Origin: Chloroflexota bacterium
GTDB lineage: Bacteria; Chloroflexota; Limnocylindria; Limnocylindrales; CSP1-4
Assembly (NCBI GenBank): GCA_015478725.1
Contig: JADMIG010000019.1
Span: forward strand, 1 to 51,055
Reading direction: 5' to 3'
DNA: 51,055 nucleotides
Part shown: one piece after another, positions 16,814 to 27,688 of the stretch
Numbering within the stretch: the stretch's first letter is position 1
How the letters are laid out: each line of letters starts with the position of its first letter
The notes under the pieces: generated by a model
The model's input: only the letters and a program-made list of their open reading frames with translations
Databases searched by the model: none
Told to the model about the DNA's origin: nothing
Position numbers and translations under genes: made by a program

Positions 16814-18367
16814 GTGCCGACCAACGGGGAGCGGATCGAGCGTCTCGAGCGGATGCGCGAGGAGTCGCGACTCGGCGGTGGCGCCGCCCGGATCGAACGC
16901 CAGCACGTGGCGGGCAAGCTGACGGCGCGTGAGCGGCTCGATCTCCTCCTCGACCCGGGATCGTTCGTGGAACTCGACGCCTTCGTCACCCACCGCTCAT
17001 CCGGCTTCGGCATCGACGAACAGATCGTCCTCGGTGACGGGGTCGTGACGGGTCACGGGACGATCGACGGCAGGCTGGTGTTCGTGTTCAGCCAGGACTT
17101 CACCGTGTTTGGTGGGTCGCTCTCGGAGGCGTACGCCGAGAAGATCTGCAAGGTGATGGACCTGGCAATGCGCGTCGGTGCGCCGATCGTCGGTCTCAAC
17201 GATTCCGGCGGAGCGCGGATCCAGGAAGGTGTCGCATCGCTCGGTGGATACGCCGACATCTTCCTCCGGAACACGCTCGCCTCGGGCGTCGTTCCGCAGC
17301 TCTCGGTCGTGCTCGGACCGTGCGCCGGGGGAGCGGTGTACTCGCCTGCAATCACGGATTTCACGATCATGGTGGAGGGCACGAGCTACATGTTCGTGAC
17401 CGGTCCGAACGTCGTGAAGACCGTGACCCACGAGGATGTCGATGCTGAACGCCTCGGTGGTGCGGTGACGCACACGACGATCAGCGGCGTCGCCCACCTC
17501 GCTGGACGGGACGAGGCCGAGTCGCTCGATCTCGCCCGGCGCATCCTCGGCTACCTGCCGGCGAACAACCTCGCCGATCCGCCGATCGTGCCGACCGCCG
17601 ACCCGGACGATCGTCGGGACGCCGAACTCGACGGCATCGTGCCGGAGGATCCGCAGCGACCGTATGACATGCATCGCGTCATCGAGTCGATCGTCGACGA
17701 CCGTGTCTTCCTCGAGACGCAGCCGGGCTACGCCCCGAACATCCTCACCGGTTTCGCGCGGCTCGGCGGTCGGAGCGTCGGCATCGTCGCCCAGCAGCCG
17801 GCGGTCCTCGCGGGCGCGCTCGACATTGGCGCCTCGACGAAGGCGGCCCGCTTCGTTCGGACCTGCGACTGCTTCAATGTCCCGTTGCTCACCCTCGTCG
17901 ACGTGCCGGGATTCCTGCCGGGCGTCGGCCAGGAACATGGCGGCATCATCCGTCACGGCGCCAAGCTCCTGTTCGCCTACTGCGAGGCGACGGTCCCCAA
18001 GCTCACGGTCATCACCCGCAAGGCATACGGCGGAGCCTACGATGTCATGAGCAGCCGGCACGTCCGGGGCGACATGAACTTCGCCTGGCCCACGGCCGAG
18101 ATCGCCGTGATGGGGGCGGAGGGGGCGGTGAGCATCATCTTCAAGGATCGCATCGCCGCCGCGTCGGATCCGGCCGCCGAGCGGCAGCGCCTCGTCGCCG
18201 AATATGAGGCCGAGTTCGCCAATCCGTACATCGCCGCGTCGCGCGGGTACGTCGACGACGTCATCCGTCCGTCGGAGACCCGCCCCCGACTCATCCGGGC
18301 GCTCTCGATGCTCGAGAACAAGCGGGTGGAGAACCCGCGGAAGAAGCATGGCAACATCCCGCTCTGA
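16814..18367 (+). CDS. pccB: Propionyl-CoA (acyl-CoA) carboxylase, carboxyltransferase subunit
   Basis: The beta subunit moves the carboxyl group from carboxybiotin to propionyl-CoA to form methylmalonyl-CoA. The 517 residues contain the N-terminal [18 protein letters not shown] region, the acyl-CoA-binding half ([24 protein letters not shown]) and the carboxybiotin half ([37 protein letters not shown]). GTG 16814 fits the family N-terminus and has GAGG five bases upstream. ATG 16739 and GTG 16808 are alternatives; the ATG one overlaps a TATCAT that could be the -10. Adjacent mutase and epimerase genes favour propionyl-CoA over acetyl-CoA as substrate. Confidence 0.93.
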   Translation: MPTNGERIERLERMREESRLGGGAARIERQHVAGKLTARERLDLLLDPGSFVELDAFVTHRSSGFGIDEQIVLGDGVVTGHGTIDGRLVFVFSQDFTVFGGSLSEAYAEKICKVMDLAMRVGAPIVGLNDSGGARIQEGVASLGGYADIFLRNTLASGVVPQLSVVLGPCAGGAVYSPAITDFTIMVEGTSYMFVTGPNVVKTVTHEDVDAERLGGAVTHTTISGVAHLAGRDEAESLDLARRILGYLPANNLADPPIVPTADPDDRRDAELDGIVPEDPQRPYDMHRVIESIVDDRVFLETQPGYAPNILTGFARLGGRSVGIVAQQPAVLAGALDIGASTKAARFVRTCDCFNVPLLTLVDVPGFLPGVGQEHGGIIRHGAKLLFAYCEATVPKLTVITRKAYGGAYDVMSSRHVRGDMNFAWPTAEIAVMGAEGAVSIIFKDRIAAASDPAAERQRLVAEYEAEFANPYIAASRGYVDDVIRPSETRPRLIRALSMLENKRVENPRKKHGNIPL

Positions 18368-18388
18368 CGACGGAGCGGTTTCGCGCCG

Positions 18389-18419
18389 CCCGTCCGTCTT
18401 TACGCAAAGACGCGACGGG
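18389..18419 (+). other. Intercistronic stem-loop before the biotin carboxylase gene
   Basis: CCCGTC-CGTCTTT (18389-18401) pairs with AAAGACG-c-GACGGG (18406-18419), a 13-pair stem with one bulged base and a four-base loop ACGC. It ends nine bases before the GTG start of the biotin carboxylase gene and overlaps the only G-rich stretch that could serve as a ribosome binding site. It could limit translation, mark an mRNA processing site, or act as a partial terminator. There is no T-run. Confidence 0.5.
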
Positions 18420-18427
18420 GATCGCAG

Positions 18428-19996
18428 GTGACGCCGCCACCATTCCGTCGGGTCCTGGTGGCGAATCGGGGCGAGATCGCGCTCCGTATCATCCGCGCCT
18501 GCCGGGACCTCGGGATGGAAGCGGTCGCGGTCTACAGCGACGCGGATGCGACCGCGGCCCACGTCCGGGCCGCCGATGTCGCCATCCGGCTCGGTCCGGC
18601 GCCGGCGGGGGAGAGCTACCTCCGGAGAGAGGCGATCCTCGATGCCGCACGGGCCACCGGGGCGGACGCGATCCACCCGGGGTACGGGTTCCTCGCCGAG
18701 CGCGCGGATTTCGCGACGGCGGTCGTGGAGGCGGGGCTGGCATGGATCGGTCCGGATCCTGCGGCGATCGCTCGACTCGGTGACAAGCTCGCCGCTCGGC
18801 GGGTCGCCGCGACCGTCGGCGTGCGCGTCGTCCCCGGCACCCTCTCGGCCGTATCCGTCGAGCGCGCGGACCAGGTCGTGGCGGTGCTCGCGGAGGCCGA
18901 TCGGGTCGGGTTCCCGCTTCTCGTGAAAGCCGCGGCGGGTGGCGGTGGACGGGGGATGCGGCGGGTGGAGCGTCGAGAGGATCTTCCGGCGGCGCTCGCG
19001 GCCGGCTCCCACGAAGCCCGAGCCGCCTTCGGTGACGGGACCGTCTACCTCGAACGGGAGCTCCGCCCCGCTCGACACATCGAGGTCCAGCTGCTCGGCG
19101 ACCGGGCCGGCACGGTCGTCGCCGTCGGCGAGCGCGACTGCTCGACCCAGCGCCGCCACCAGAAGCTCATCGAGGAGGCGCCGGCTCCCGGCCTCACGAG
19201 CGACGAACGCCGCGAACTCCACGATGCAGCCGTCCGGCTCGGTGCCGCGGCCGGCCTGACGAATGCGGCGACGGCCGAATTCCTGTTCGACTCCGAGCGG
19301 CGCTTCTCGTTCCTCGAGGTCAACACCCGGCTCCAGGTCGAGCACGGCGTGACCGAGCTCGTCGCCGGGATCGACATCGTGGTCGAGCAGTTCCGAATTG
19401 CGGCCGGGGAGCCGCTGAGTGACGAGGCGCGATCCGCCGCGCTCGCCGCGACCGAGCCGGACGGCCACGCCATCGAGGTCCGCCTGTCCGCGGAGGATCC
19501 GGCGCGGGATTTCGCGCCGGATCCGGGATGGGTCACGCGGTGGGTCCCGCCGGGAGGGCCGGGGGTCCGGGTCGATGCCGCGATCGAGGCGGGCGTCCGG
19601 ATCCCAACGGAGTACGACCCGCTCATCGCGAAGATCCTCGTCCATGGGCCGGATCGAGGCACCGCGATCGCCCGGCTCCGACGCGCACTCGACGAGACGG
19701 AGATCGGTGGGATCCAGACGACCCTCCCGTTCCTCCGGGCGGCGGTTCGTCACCCGAGGTTCGTCGACGCCGATCTCTCGACCGACTGGGTCGCCGAGGC
19801 ATGGGACGGCCCGGCCGATCGCGGCGGGACCGAACGCGCGGCGCTTCTCGCGGCAGCGCTCACGGCGTCGGACGTGCTCGAATCCCCGGCTGCATTCGCG
19901 GTCGGCATGCCCGGCGGATCGCCGCGCCCGGGAGCGTCGCCGTCCGGTTGGCGGGCGATCGGTCGATCAGACGCGATCGACCGGTGGCCGCGGTGA
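18428..19996 (+). CDS. Biotin carboxylase subunit of propionyl-CoA carboxylase
   Basis: The ATP-dependent biotin carboxylase (522 residues) charges the biotin of the carrier protein with bicarbonate. It has the N-terminal domain start (VLVANRGEIALRIIRACRDLG), IHPGYGFLAE, the glycine-rich ATP loop AAAGGGGRGM, DCSTQRRHQKLIEEAPAP and EVNTRLQVEHGVTE. The last motif has Gly where most members have Pro after the His. The C-terminal 60 residues are a variable Ala/Gly-rich extension. GTG 18428 is used, with only a weak G-rich site partly inside a hairpin. Its stop overlaps the carrier gene start. In many bacteria these two are one polypeptide; here they are separate. Confidence 0.94.
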   Translation: MTPPPFRRVLVANRGEIALRIIRACRDLGMEAVAVYSDADATAAHVRAADVAIRLGPAPAGESYLRREAILDAARATGADAIHPGYGFLAERADFATAVVEAGLAWIGPDPAAIARLGDKLAARRVAATVGVRVVPGTLSAVSVERADQVVAVLAEADRVGFPLLVKAAAGGGGRGMRRVERREDLPAALAAGSHEARAAFGDGTVYLERELRPARHIEVQLLGDRAGTVVAVGERDCSTQRRHQKLIEEAPAPGLTSDERRELHDAAVRLGAAAGLTNAATAEFLFDSERRFSFLEVNTRLQVEHGVTELVAGIDIVVEQFRIAAGEPLSDEARSAALAATEPDGHAIEVRLSAEDPARDFAPDPGWVTRWVPPGGPGVRVDAAIEAGVRIPTEYDPLIAKILVHGPDRGTAIARLRRALDETEIGGIQTTLPFLRAAVRHPRFVDADLSTDWVAEAWDGPADRGGTERAALLAAALTASDVLESPAAFAVGMPGGSPRPGASPSGWRAIGRSDAIDRWPR

Positions 19997-20565
19997 GTCG
20001 TGACGCGGCTTCCGTCTGGTTGCGCGATGGGGTCCGCGCACGGGTGGCCGGCGGGCCGGCGGACGGGGGGCTGACGCTCGTCGGACCGGATGCCGATGGC
20101 GTCCTGCGGGTCGACGGCGCCCCGATGCCCGTCGCATTCCGCCGGTTCGACGAGGCGCACGCCCTCCTCGTCGAGTCCGGGCGGACCGTGCAGGTGCTCT
20201 TCGAGCCTGCCCGCCGCCGTCCGCGGGACGGGGTCGTCGTCCGGGTGGTGGTCGTGGACGGATGGCGGTTCGAGGTGGAGATCGAAGCGGCGACCCGCGC
20301 AGCGCTCCGCGCCAGGGCGAGTCGCGATCCCGGCAGCATGGTGGCCGCTGGGCGGACGGAGGTTCGGACCATCATCCCGGGGCGGCTCGTGGAGGTGTCA
20401 GCGGCGCCGGGGGACAGGGTCGTGGCCGGAGACCAGCTCGCGGTCCTCGAGGCGATGAAGATGCAGAACGAGCTCCGCTCCCCACGCGATGGGACCGTCG
20501 AGCGCGTCCTTGCCGTCGTCGGCGAGAATGTCGAAGTGGGCGACCTCCTCTTCATCGTCTCGTGA
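19993..20565 (+). CDS. Biotin carboxyl carrier protein subunit
   Basis: The 190-residue carrier has a C-terminal biotinyl domain (about 118-190) with the biotinylation motif EAMKMQN, in which the central Lys receives biotin, and downstream [13 protein letters not shown]. The N-terminal 110 residues are strand-rich ([32 protein letters not shown]) and likely correspond to the BT linker domain of fused alpha subunits that binds the carboxyltransferase core. GTG 19993 overlaps the biotin carboxylase stop, and its own stop overlaps the mutase start (GTGA), so all are coupled. The sum of this and the preceding gene equals a usual PccA. Confidence 0.92.
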   Translation: MSRDAASVWLRDGVRARVAGGPADGGLTLVGPDADGVLRVDGAPMPVAFRRFDEAHALLVESGRTVQVLFEPARRRPRDGVVVRVVVVDGWRFEVEIEAATRAALRARASRDPGSMVAAGRTEVRTIIPGRLVEVSAAPGDRVVAGDQLAVLEAMKMQNELRSPRDGTVERVLAVVGENVEVGDLLFIVS

Positions 20566-22244
20566 CCCGGCTTCGGACCACCGCGGCCGGCGATCCCGGT
20601 CGCGACGCCTGGCGGACCACGATCCGGGCGAAGGCGCTCCGCGGCGCGCCGGAGCGTCGCGAGCGGTTCGAGACGAGCTCCGGGATCGAGATCGCCGACC
20701 TGTACACGCCTGCCGACATCGCCGGACTCGACGAGGCGCGCGATCTCGGCCGACCCGGCGAGTTCCCCTTCACTCGCGGCATCCAGCCGACGATGTATCG
20801 GTCCCGCTTCTGGACGATGCGCCAGTACGCCGGGTTCGCCACGGCGGCCGAGACCAACGAACGCTTCCGCTATCTGCTGTCCGAGGGTCAGACCGGCCTC
20901 TCCGTCGCGTTCGACCTGCCGACGCAGATGGGGTACGACTCGGACGCGCCCGAGGCGCAGGGTGAGGTCGGCCGGGTCGGGGTGCCGATCGCGTCGCTCG
21001 CCGACATGGAGACGCTCTTCGCCGGCATCCCCCTCGGGACGGTGAGCACGTCGATGACGATCAACGCCACGGCCGCCATCCTCCTCGCCCTCTACGTCGT
21101 GGCCGCGGAGCGACAGGGCGTCGGCCGGGCTGAAGTGAGCGGCACGACCCAGAACGACATCCTCAAGGAATACATCGCCCGCGGCACGTACATCTTCCCG
21201 ACCCGGGCCTCCATGCGGCTCGTCACGGACATCGTCGAGTTCTCATCCCGGGAGCTGCCCCGCTGGAACACGATCAGCATCTCCGGCTATCACATGCGGG
21301 AGGCCGGCGCGACGGCGGCGCAGGAGCTCGCCTTCACCCTCGCCGACGCGATCGCCTACTGCGAGGCGGCGGTCGAGCGCGGGCTCGACATCGACGACTT
21401 CGCCGGCCGACTGTCGTTCTTCTTCGCCGCCTGGAGCGAGCTGTTCGAGGAGGTGGCGAAGTTCCGGGCCGCCCGCCGGATGTGGGCGACGATCGTCCGG
21501 GATCGGTTCGGCTCGTCGAACATCCGTTCGATGCTGTGTCGGTTCCACACCCAGACCGCCGGCTCGAGCCTCACCGCGCGCTCGATCGACAACAACGTCG
21601 TGCGGACCACGATCCAGGCGCTCGCCGCCGTCCTCGGCGGGACCCAGAGCCTGCACACCAACTCGCGGGATGAGGCGCTCTCGCTGCCGACCGCCGAGGC
21701 CGCCCGGCTCGCCCTCCGGACGCAGCAGATCCTCGCCCACGAGAGCGGCGTGACCGAGACGCCGGATCCGCTCGCCGGCTCGTACTTCGTCGAGACCCTG
21801 ACGAACGAGGTCGAGGCGGCGGCGTGGGCCTACCTCGAGGAGATCGATGCGATGGGCGGGACGCTCGCCGCGATCGAGCATGGGTTCCAGCAGCGCCAGA
21901 TCCAGGAGTCCGCCTATCGAACGCAGCAGGCGATCGAACGCGGCGATCTCGTCGTCGTCGGCGTCAACCGGTTCGTCGACGATGAGCCGGCCGTCCAGCC
22001 GGCCATCCACCGCATCGATCCCGCGGCCGAGCAGCGCCAGATCGACGGTCTTCGACGGGTCCGGGCGGAGCGCGACCCGGCCGTGCACCGAGCGACCCTC
22101 CGTCGCCTCGAGGAAGCCGCCCGCGGGGATGAGAACCTCATGCCGCCGCTCATCGAGGCCGTCCGGGCGTACGCGACGGTCGGCGAGCTGAGCGACCGCC
22201 TCCGGAGCGTCTGGGGCGAGCATCGAGAGCTCATCACGATCTGA
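20562..22244 (+). CDS. Methylmalonyl-CoA mutase, large (substrate-binding) subunit
   Basis: This subunit binds methylmalonyl-CoA and, with an adenosylcobalamin-binding partner, forms succinyl-CoA. The 560 residues cover only the TIM-barrel domain: [58 protein letters not shown] and [14 protein letters not shown] are all present, including the active-site Tyr/His region. The C-terminal cobalamin domain (DxHxxG) of full-length mutases is absent, so this is the split-subunit form and needs a small partner not seen in this window. Neither is the MeaB chaperone. It starts at GTG 20562, overlapping the carrier gene stop. Isobutyryl-CoA mutase is a less likely alternative given its neighbours. Confidence 0.93.
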   Translation: MTRLRTTAAGDPGRDAWRTTIRAKALRGAPERRERFETSSGIEIADLYTPADIAGLDEARDLGRPGEFPFTRGIQPTMYRSRFWTMRQYAGFATAAETNERFRYLLSEGQTGLSVAFDLPTQMGYDSDAPEAQGEVGRVGVPIASLADMETLFAGIPLGTVSTSMTINATAAILLALYVVAAERQGVGRAEVSGTTQNDILKEYIARGTYIFPTRASMRLVTDIVEFSSRELPRWNTISISGYHMREAGATAAQELAFTLADAIAYCEAAVERGLDIDDFAGRLSFFFAAWSELFEEVAKFRAARRMWATIVRDRFGSSNIRSMLCRFHTQTAGSSLTARSIDNNVVRTTIQALAAVLGGTQSLHTNSRDEALSLPTAEAARLALRTQQILAHESGVTETPDPLAGSYFVETLTNEVEAAAWAYLEEIDAMGGTLAAIEHGFQQRQIQESAYRTQQAIERGDLVVVGVNRFVDDEPAVQPAIHRIDPAAEQRQIDGLRRVRAERDPAVHRATLRRLEEAARGDENLMPPLIEAVRAYATVGELSDRLRSVWGEHRELITI

Positions 22245-22254
22245 GGTCGACCCC

Positions 22255-22746
22255 ATGACGAGTCCCGTCCCGCGACCCGATCCCGGCGCCGTCCCGCCGT
22301 TGCTGCGCCGCCTCGGGCGGATCCACCACGTGGCGGTCGTCGTCCGCGACCTCGAGGCCTCGCTCGGCTTCTACCGCGACGTGCTCGGGCTCGATCTCGA
22401 GCTCGTCACCGACATCCCGACGGACCGGGTCCGGATCGCCTTCCTCCCGATCGGCGAGAGCAGGCTCGAGCTCGTCTGCCCCACCGATGACTCGACCGGC
22501 GTGGCCCGCTTCCTCGCGGCGAAGGGGGAGGGGTTCCACCACCTGTGCCTGGAGGTCCCGGATCTCGCCGCGACGCTCACCCGGCTCGCCATCGACGGCG
22601 TCGAGCTCATCGACGCCGCGCCGCGCCGCGGGGCCGAGGGTCCGGTCGCATTCCTCCATCCCCGAGCGTGCCACGGCGTCCTCGTCGAGCTCATCGAGGC
22701 GTCCGGAGGCCCCTCCTGGACGTCACTCGGCTTCCCGCCCACCTGA
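22255..22746 (+). CDS. mce: Methylmalonyl-CoA epimerase
   Basis: The enzyme interconverts (S)- and (R)-methylmalonyl-CoA between carboxylase and mutase. The 163-residue product has two VOC/glyoxalase beta-alpha-beta modules, with metal-ligand candidates in IHHVAVVV (His), LELVCP (Glu), GFHHLCLEV (His) and VLVELIEA (Glu). The ATG at 22255 is 10 bases after the mutase stop. The first 20 residues are a Pro-rich extension. Its 3' end overlaps the convergent ABC ATPase gene by 24 bases. Confidence 0.93.
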   Translation: MTSPVPRPDPGAVPPLLRRLGRIHHVAVVVRDLEASLGFYRDVLGLDLELVTDIPTDRVRIAFLPIGESRLELVCPTDDSTGVARFLAAKGEGFHHLCLEVPDLAATLTRLAIDGVELIDAAPRRGAEGPVAFLHPRACHGVLVELIEASGGPSWTSLGFPPT

Positions 22747-23580
22747 CGTCACCCCGGCCGGTCCATCCGCGCTGCCCGCGGCTCGGCGGGCGTGGAAGCG
22801 ACCGTCGCTCCGTTCGACGCGAAGGGGCGTCCCATAGGCCGCGGACAGGAAGTCCGAGGTGATCGTCGTCTCGAGCGGTCCCGCCGCCACGACACGACCC
22901 GCCGCGAGGATGAGAGCGTGGGTCATGCCGCTCGGGATCTCCTCGAGATGATGGGTGACGAGGACGATCGCCGCGGGCGACGGAGCGTCCGCGAGTCCCT
23001 CGATGCGCTCGACGAGCTCCTCACGGGCGCCGAGGTCGAGGCCGGCCGCCGGCTCATCGAGGACGAGCAGGTCGGGGTCCGCCATGAGCGTCCGGGCGAT
23101 CTGGACCCGCTGGCGCTCGCCGGATGAGAGGCTGCCCATCGTCCGCTCGGCGAGGTGCCGGCACCCCATCCGGGTGAGCGCTGCGAGGGCGAGCGCCCGG
23201 TCGTCGTCGTCGAACGAGCTCCACCATGGCGCGAGGGCCGCGTCCCGCGCGGCGACCACGGCGTCGAACGCGGTCAGCCGATCCTCGAGGCGGGCCGCCA
23301 GCGCCGCGCTCACGAGCCCGATCCTCCGGCGCAGCTCGCGGGCGTCGACCCGACCGATCTGGGCACCGAGGACCTCGATCGTGCCCCTCGTGGGCCAGAG
23401 GTACGTGGCGACAATCGAGGCGAGCGTCGTCTTGCCGGCTCCGTTCGGGCCGACCACGACCCACCGCTGCCCGCGGTGGACGGTCCAGTCGACGTCGTCG
23501 AGGATCCAGCGACCGTCGCGCCGGACCCCGACCCGCTCGAGGCGGAGCACGCGCTCCACCTCGCCGGACGCGAGGCGCAT
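22723..23580 (-). CDS. Orphan ABC transporter ATP-binding protein
   Basis: This is a lone ATPase of 285 residues with Walker A GPNGAGKTT (about 43-51), Q-loop, signature LSSGERQR, Walker B LLVLDEPAAGLD and the H-loop VLVTHHLEEIPSG. No permease or binding protein lies alongside. The H-loop pattern and overall layout resemble the YlmA/PhrA type of soluble ABC ATPases whose role is unclear. The tail (from about 262) is polar and disordered, and its coding end overlaps the epimerase gene on the other strand by 24 bases. It is followed by sucD on the same strand after nine bases in the reverse order, so it may be the last gene of a sucC-sucD transcript. Confidence 0.85.
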   Translation of the reverse strand: MRLASGEVERVLRLERVGVRRDGRWILDDVDWTVHRGQRWVVVGPNGAGKTTLASIVATYLWPTRGTIEVLGAQIGRVDARELRRRIGLVSAALAARLEDRLTAFDAVVAARDAALAPWWSSFDDDDRALALAALTRMGCRHLAERTMGSLSSGERQRVQIARTLMADPDLLVLDEPAAGLDLGAREELVERIEGLADAPSPAAIVLVTHHLEEIPSGMTHALILAAGRVVAAGPLETTITSDFLSAAYGTPLRVERSDGRFHARRAAGSADGPAGVTSGGREAE

Positions 23581-23589
23581 CGGCCGGGC

Positions 23590-24467
23590 CTAGCGGACGC
23601 CGGCAGCGCGGAGCAGGGCCGGGATCTCCGTGGGCGACGCGGCGACCCGGATGCCCGCGGCCTCGAGGGCGGCGACCTTGCCGGCGGCCGTTCCCGCGCC
23701 GCCGCTGACAATGGCCCCGGCATGACCCATCCGTCGACCTTCGGGCGCCGTGCGTCCGGCGATGAACGCCGCCATCGGTACACCGCGCAGGTGCTCTGCC
23801 GCGTAGGCCGCGGCCTCCTCCTCGGCCGCACCGCCGATCTCGCCGATGAGGACGATCGCGTCCGTCTCCGGGTCGTCGCGGAAGAGGCGGAGGATGTCGA
23901 CGAACCGGGTGCCGACGATCGGGTCGCCGCCGATCCCGACGCACGTGCTCTGGCCGATGCCCGCGTCCGACATCGCCTGGACCGCCTCGTAGGTGAGCGT
24001 GCCGGATCGCGACACGACCCCGACGCGTCCCTCGCGATGGATCGAGCCCGGGATGATGCCGACCTTCGCCCGGCCGGGCGACGTCGCTCCCGGGCAGTTG
24101 GGTCCGACGAGGCGGGCGCCGGCCTGCCGGACGGCCTCCACCGTGGTGAGCATGTCGAGGGCGGGGATCCCCTCGGTGATGCAGAAGACGGTGCGGATCC
24201 CCGCCCCGACCGCCTCGAGGATCGCGTCGGGAGCTGCGGCCGCGGGGACGTAGATGCACGACGTGTCCGCGCCGGTGGACTCGACCGCCTCGGCCACCGT
24301 GTCGAAGACCGGGACCCTGCCGTCGAGCGCGCGCCGGCCGCCCTTGCCCGGAGTCACGCCGGCGACGACGGCGGTCCCGTACTCGAGCATCGCCCGCGAG
24401 TGGAATTCCCCCTCGCGGCCGGTGATTCCCTGGACGAGGAGGCGGGTCTCCCGCCCAACGAGGATGC

Positions 24468-24471
<4 letters not shown>
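23590..24471 (-). CDS. sucD: Succinyl-CoA synthetase (ligase) alpha subunit
   Basis: The alpha subunit binds CoA and carries the phospho-histidine intermediate. The 293 residues include the N-terminal CoA-binding fold ([12 protein letters not shown]), [49 protein letters not shown] and the active-site His in [18 protein letters not shown]. The length is typical. ATG 24471 overlaps the sucC stop (ATGA). The enzyme would release succinate from the succinyl-CoA made by the adjacent mutase, forming ATP or GTP. Confidence 0.97.
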
Positions 24472-25706
<1,235 letters not shown>

Positions 25707-25847
25707 CGCGGGCTGGACCCCTCAGGCGCCGATCGGCTCGGCGGGCCATGCGACCGACGCGCTCACTCATCGGCGACCCTGGCGCCGGGGAGTCCGAGCG
25801 ACACGGATGGTACCGCGACATCGCGGCGCGCACCGGCCGGGCGCGAC

Positions 25848-25853
25848 TAGAAT
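25848..25853 (+). promoter_or_regulatory. -10 element placing transcription start at the icd start codon
   Basis: TAGAAT at 25848-25853 ends seven bases before ATG 25861. With the usual 6-8 base spacing to +1 the mRNA would start at or next to the icd initiation codon, so this may be a leaderless transcript. The same hexamer precedes mraZ. No clear -35 is seen. Confidence 0.45.
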
Positions 25854-25860
25854 GGCCTCC

Positions 25861-26877
25861 ATGACCCACCGGATCACGCTCATCCCCGGCGACGGCATCG
25901 GACCTGAGCTCGCCGAGGCGACGCGACGGGTCCTTGCCGCGACGGACGTCAGGATCGAGTGGGAGGTCGTCGAGGCGGGCGAGTCGGTGATCGAACGGTA
26001 TGGGACGCCGCTTCCCGAGCACGTCCTCGAGTCGATCAGGCGGAACCGGGTCGCGCTCAAGGGCCCGATCACGACGCCGGTCGGGCACGGTTTCCGGAGC
26101 GCCAACGTCACGCTCCGCCAGGCGCTCGGCCTGTACGCCAACGTCCGCCCGGCGCGGAGCATGAAGGGACTCGACACCCGCTACGAGAACGTCGACTTGG
26201 TCATCGTCCGCGAGAACACCGAGGACCTCTACGGCGGGATCGAGCACATGGTCGGCCCGGACGCGGCGGAGAGCATCAAGATCATCACCCGTGCGGCGTC
26301 CGAGCGGATCGCGCGCTACGCGTTCGAGTACGCCGTGGCGAACGGTCGGCGGAAGGTGACCGCGGTCCACAAGGCGAACATCATGAAGCTCTCGGATGGT
26401 CTCTTCCTCGAGAGCTGCCGGACGATCGCGGCGGCGTACGAGGGCCGGGTGGAGTTCGAGGACCGGATCGTCGACAACATGTGCATGCAACTTGTGCAGA
26501 AGCCCGAGCTGTACGACGTCCTCGTCCTGCCGAACCTCTACGGCGACATCGTCAGCGACCTCGCCGCCGGCCTCGTCGGCGGGCTCGGCGTGGCGCCCGG
26601 AGCGAACATCGGGACCGAGGCGGCGGTCTTCGAGCCGGTCCACGGGTCGGCGCCGCGCTACGCCGGCCTCGATCGCTCGAATCCGACGGCGCTCATCCTG
26701 TCCGCCGCGCTCATGCTCCGGCACCTCGGCGAGCCGGCGGCGGCGACGCGGGTGGAGGCGGCCGTCCGGGCGGTGATCGCGGAAGGCCGCACGGTCACCT
26801 ACGACCTCGGCGGGACGAGCGGGACCCAGGCGTTCGGGGAAGCGGTCGCCGACCGGCTCTCCCTCGCGGCCGTCTGA
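25861..26877 (+). CDS. icd: Isocitrate dehydrogenase (NAD-type, isopropylmalate dehydrogenase superfamily)
   Basis: This decarboxylating dehydrogenase of 338 residues is of the short type: [10 protein letters not shown] at the N-terminus, [14 protein letters not shown], the catalytic Tyr/Lys region, [33 protein letters not shown] and [13 protein letters not shown]. The ENTEDLY motif points to isocitrate rather than isopropylmalate, which has a different substrate loop; homoisocitrate cannot be excluded. ATG 25861 is preferred over ATG 25852, which overlaps the -10. The sdhCDAB genes follow on the same strand, so the TCA genes probably share a transcript. Confidence 0.92.
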   Translation: MTHRITLIPGDGIGPELAEATRRVLAATDVRIEWEVVEAGESVIERYGTPLPEHVLESIRRNRVALKGPITTPVGHGFRSANVTLRQALGLYANVRPARSMKGLDTRYENVDLVIVRENTEDLYGGIEHMVGPDAAESIKIITRAASERIARYAFEYAVANGRRKVTAVHKANIMKLSDGLFLESCRTIAAAYEGRVEFEDRIVDNMCMQLVQKPELYDVLVLPNLYGDIVSDLAAGLVGGLGVAPGANIGTEAAVFEPVHGSAPRYAGLDRSNPTALILSAALMLRHLGEPAAATRVEAAVRAVIAEGRTVTYDLGGTSGTQAFGEAVADRLSLAAV

Positions 26878-26909
26878 TCGGCCGCGGTCCAGGCGGCACA
26901 GGCGGCACG

Positions 26910-27281
26910 ATGCTGCGCCGGTACGGGTCCTATCGCGGCAGCGAGGGGATGCTCGCCTGGGCGTTCCACCGCATCTCAGGCGTCGCCATCTGGGCGTTCG
27001 TCGTGCTGCACGTCATCGACATCTACCTCGTCGGCGGGGACCCGAAGGCCTACGACACGATCCTGCAGGTGTATGCGAGCCCGCCCGGCCGGATCATGGA
27101 GACGCTCCTTGGTGCCGCGCTCCTCTATCACGCCCTCAACGGGCTGCGGATCATCATCATGGACTTCTGGCCCGTGTTCACCCGCTATCACAAGCTTCTC
27201 TGGTATGCGAACTGGGTGATCTTCACGGTCGTCGGCCTGCCGGTCGCGATCATCATCCTCAAGCCGATCTTCGGGGCGTAG
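26910..27281 (+). CDS. sdhC: Succinate dehydrogenase cytochrome b subunit
   Basis: A membrane anchor of 123 residues with three hydrophobic spans (about 21-42, 62-82 and 95-118). HRISGVAI in the first span (quinone-site Arg/Ser region) and LLYHALNGLR with a likely haem-ligand His mark the SdhC family. ATG 26910 has only weak upstream pairing. It lies 32 bases after icd and five before sdhD. Confidence 0.9.
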   Translation: MLRRYGSYRGSEGMLAWAFHRISGVAIWAFVVLHVIDIYLVGGDPKAYDTILQVYASPPGRIMETLLGAALLYHALNGLRIIIMDFWPVFTRYHKLLWYANWVIFTVVGLPVAIIILKPIFGA

Positions 27282-27286
27282 GCGGC

Positions 27287-27682
27287 ATGGCGATCTACTC
27301 TCGTTCTGGACGCCGCCGCCCGTCCGGTGGCGGCTTCGAGCTGTTCGCCTGGTATCTCATGCGCATCACCGGGCTCGGGCTCTTCGTCCTCGCCCTCGCC
27401 CACTTCCTCATCCTCCACGTCCTCTACGATCCGTCCCAGGAGAACGCCACGTTCATCGCCCACGTCCGCTGGAGCAGCCTCTTCTGGCGGGTGATGGACT
27501 GGAGCCTCCTCATGCTCGTCCTGTTCCACGCCTTCCTCGGTGTCCGAACGGTGATCGGGGACTATGCGAAGGGCGGGACCCGGATGTTCCTGCTCACGGC
27601 CCTCTACCTCCTCGGCTTCGCCCTCTTCGTCGCGGGGACGAGCGTCGTGCTCACCCTGCCGGGCATCGTGCCGCCGGCCTGA
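27287..27682 (+). CDS. sdhD: Succinate dehydrogenase membrane anchor subunit
   Basis: The second anchor has 131 residues and three spans (about 22-45, 66-86 and 97-120). YLMRITGLGLFVLALAHFLILHV and LFHAFLGVRTVIGDY carry the conserved Arg and His residues of SdhD-type haem/quinone subunits. The N-terminus is basic and Gly-rich. With SdhC it anchors SdhAB to the cytoplasmic membrane and passes electrons to quinone. The sdhA gene follows after six bases. Confidence 0.88.
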   Translation: MAIYSRSGRRRPSGGGFELFAWYLMRITGLGLFVLALAHFLILHVLYDPSQENATFIAHVRWSSLFWRVMDWSLLMLVLFHAFLGVRTVIGDYAKGGTRMFLLTALYLLGFALFVAGTSVVLTLPGIVPPA

Positions 27683-27688
27683 CGAGCG

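Noticed and set aside
16997-19753. Minus-strand open frame of 918 codons
   Set aside because: It is opposite two clear carboxylase genes with complete family motifs; the antisense translation shows no domain.
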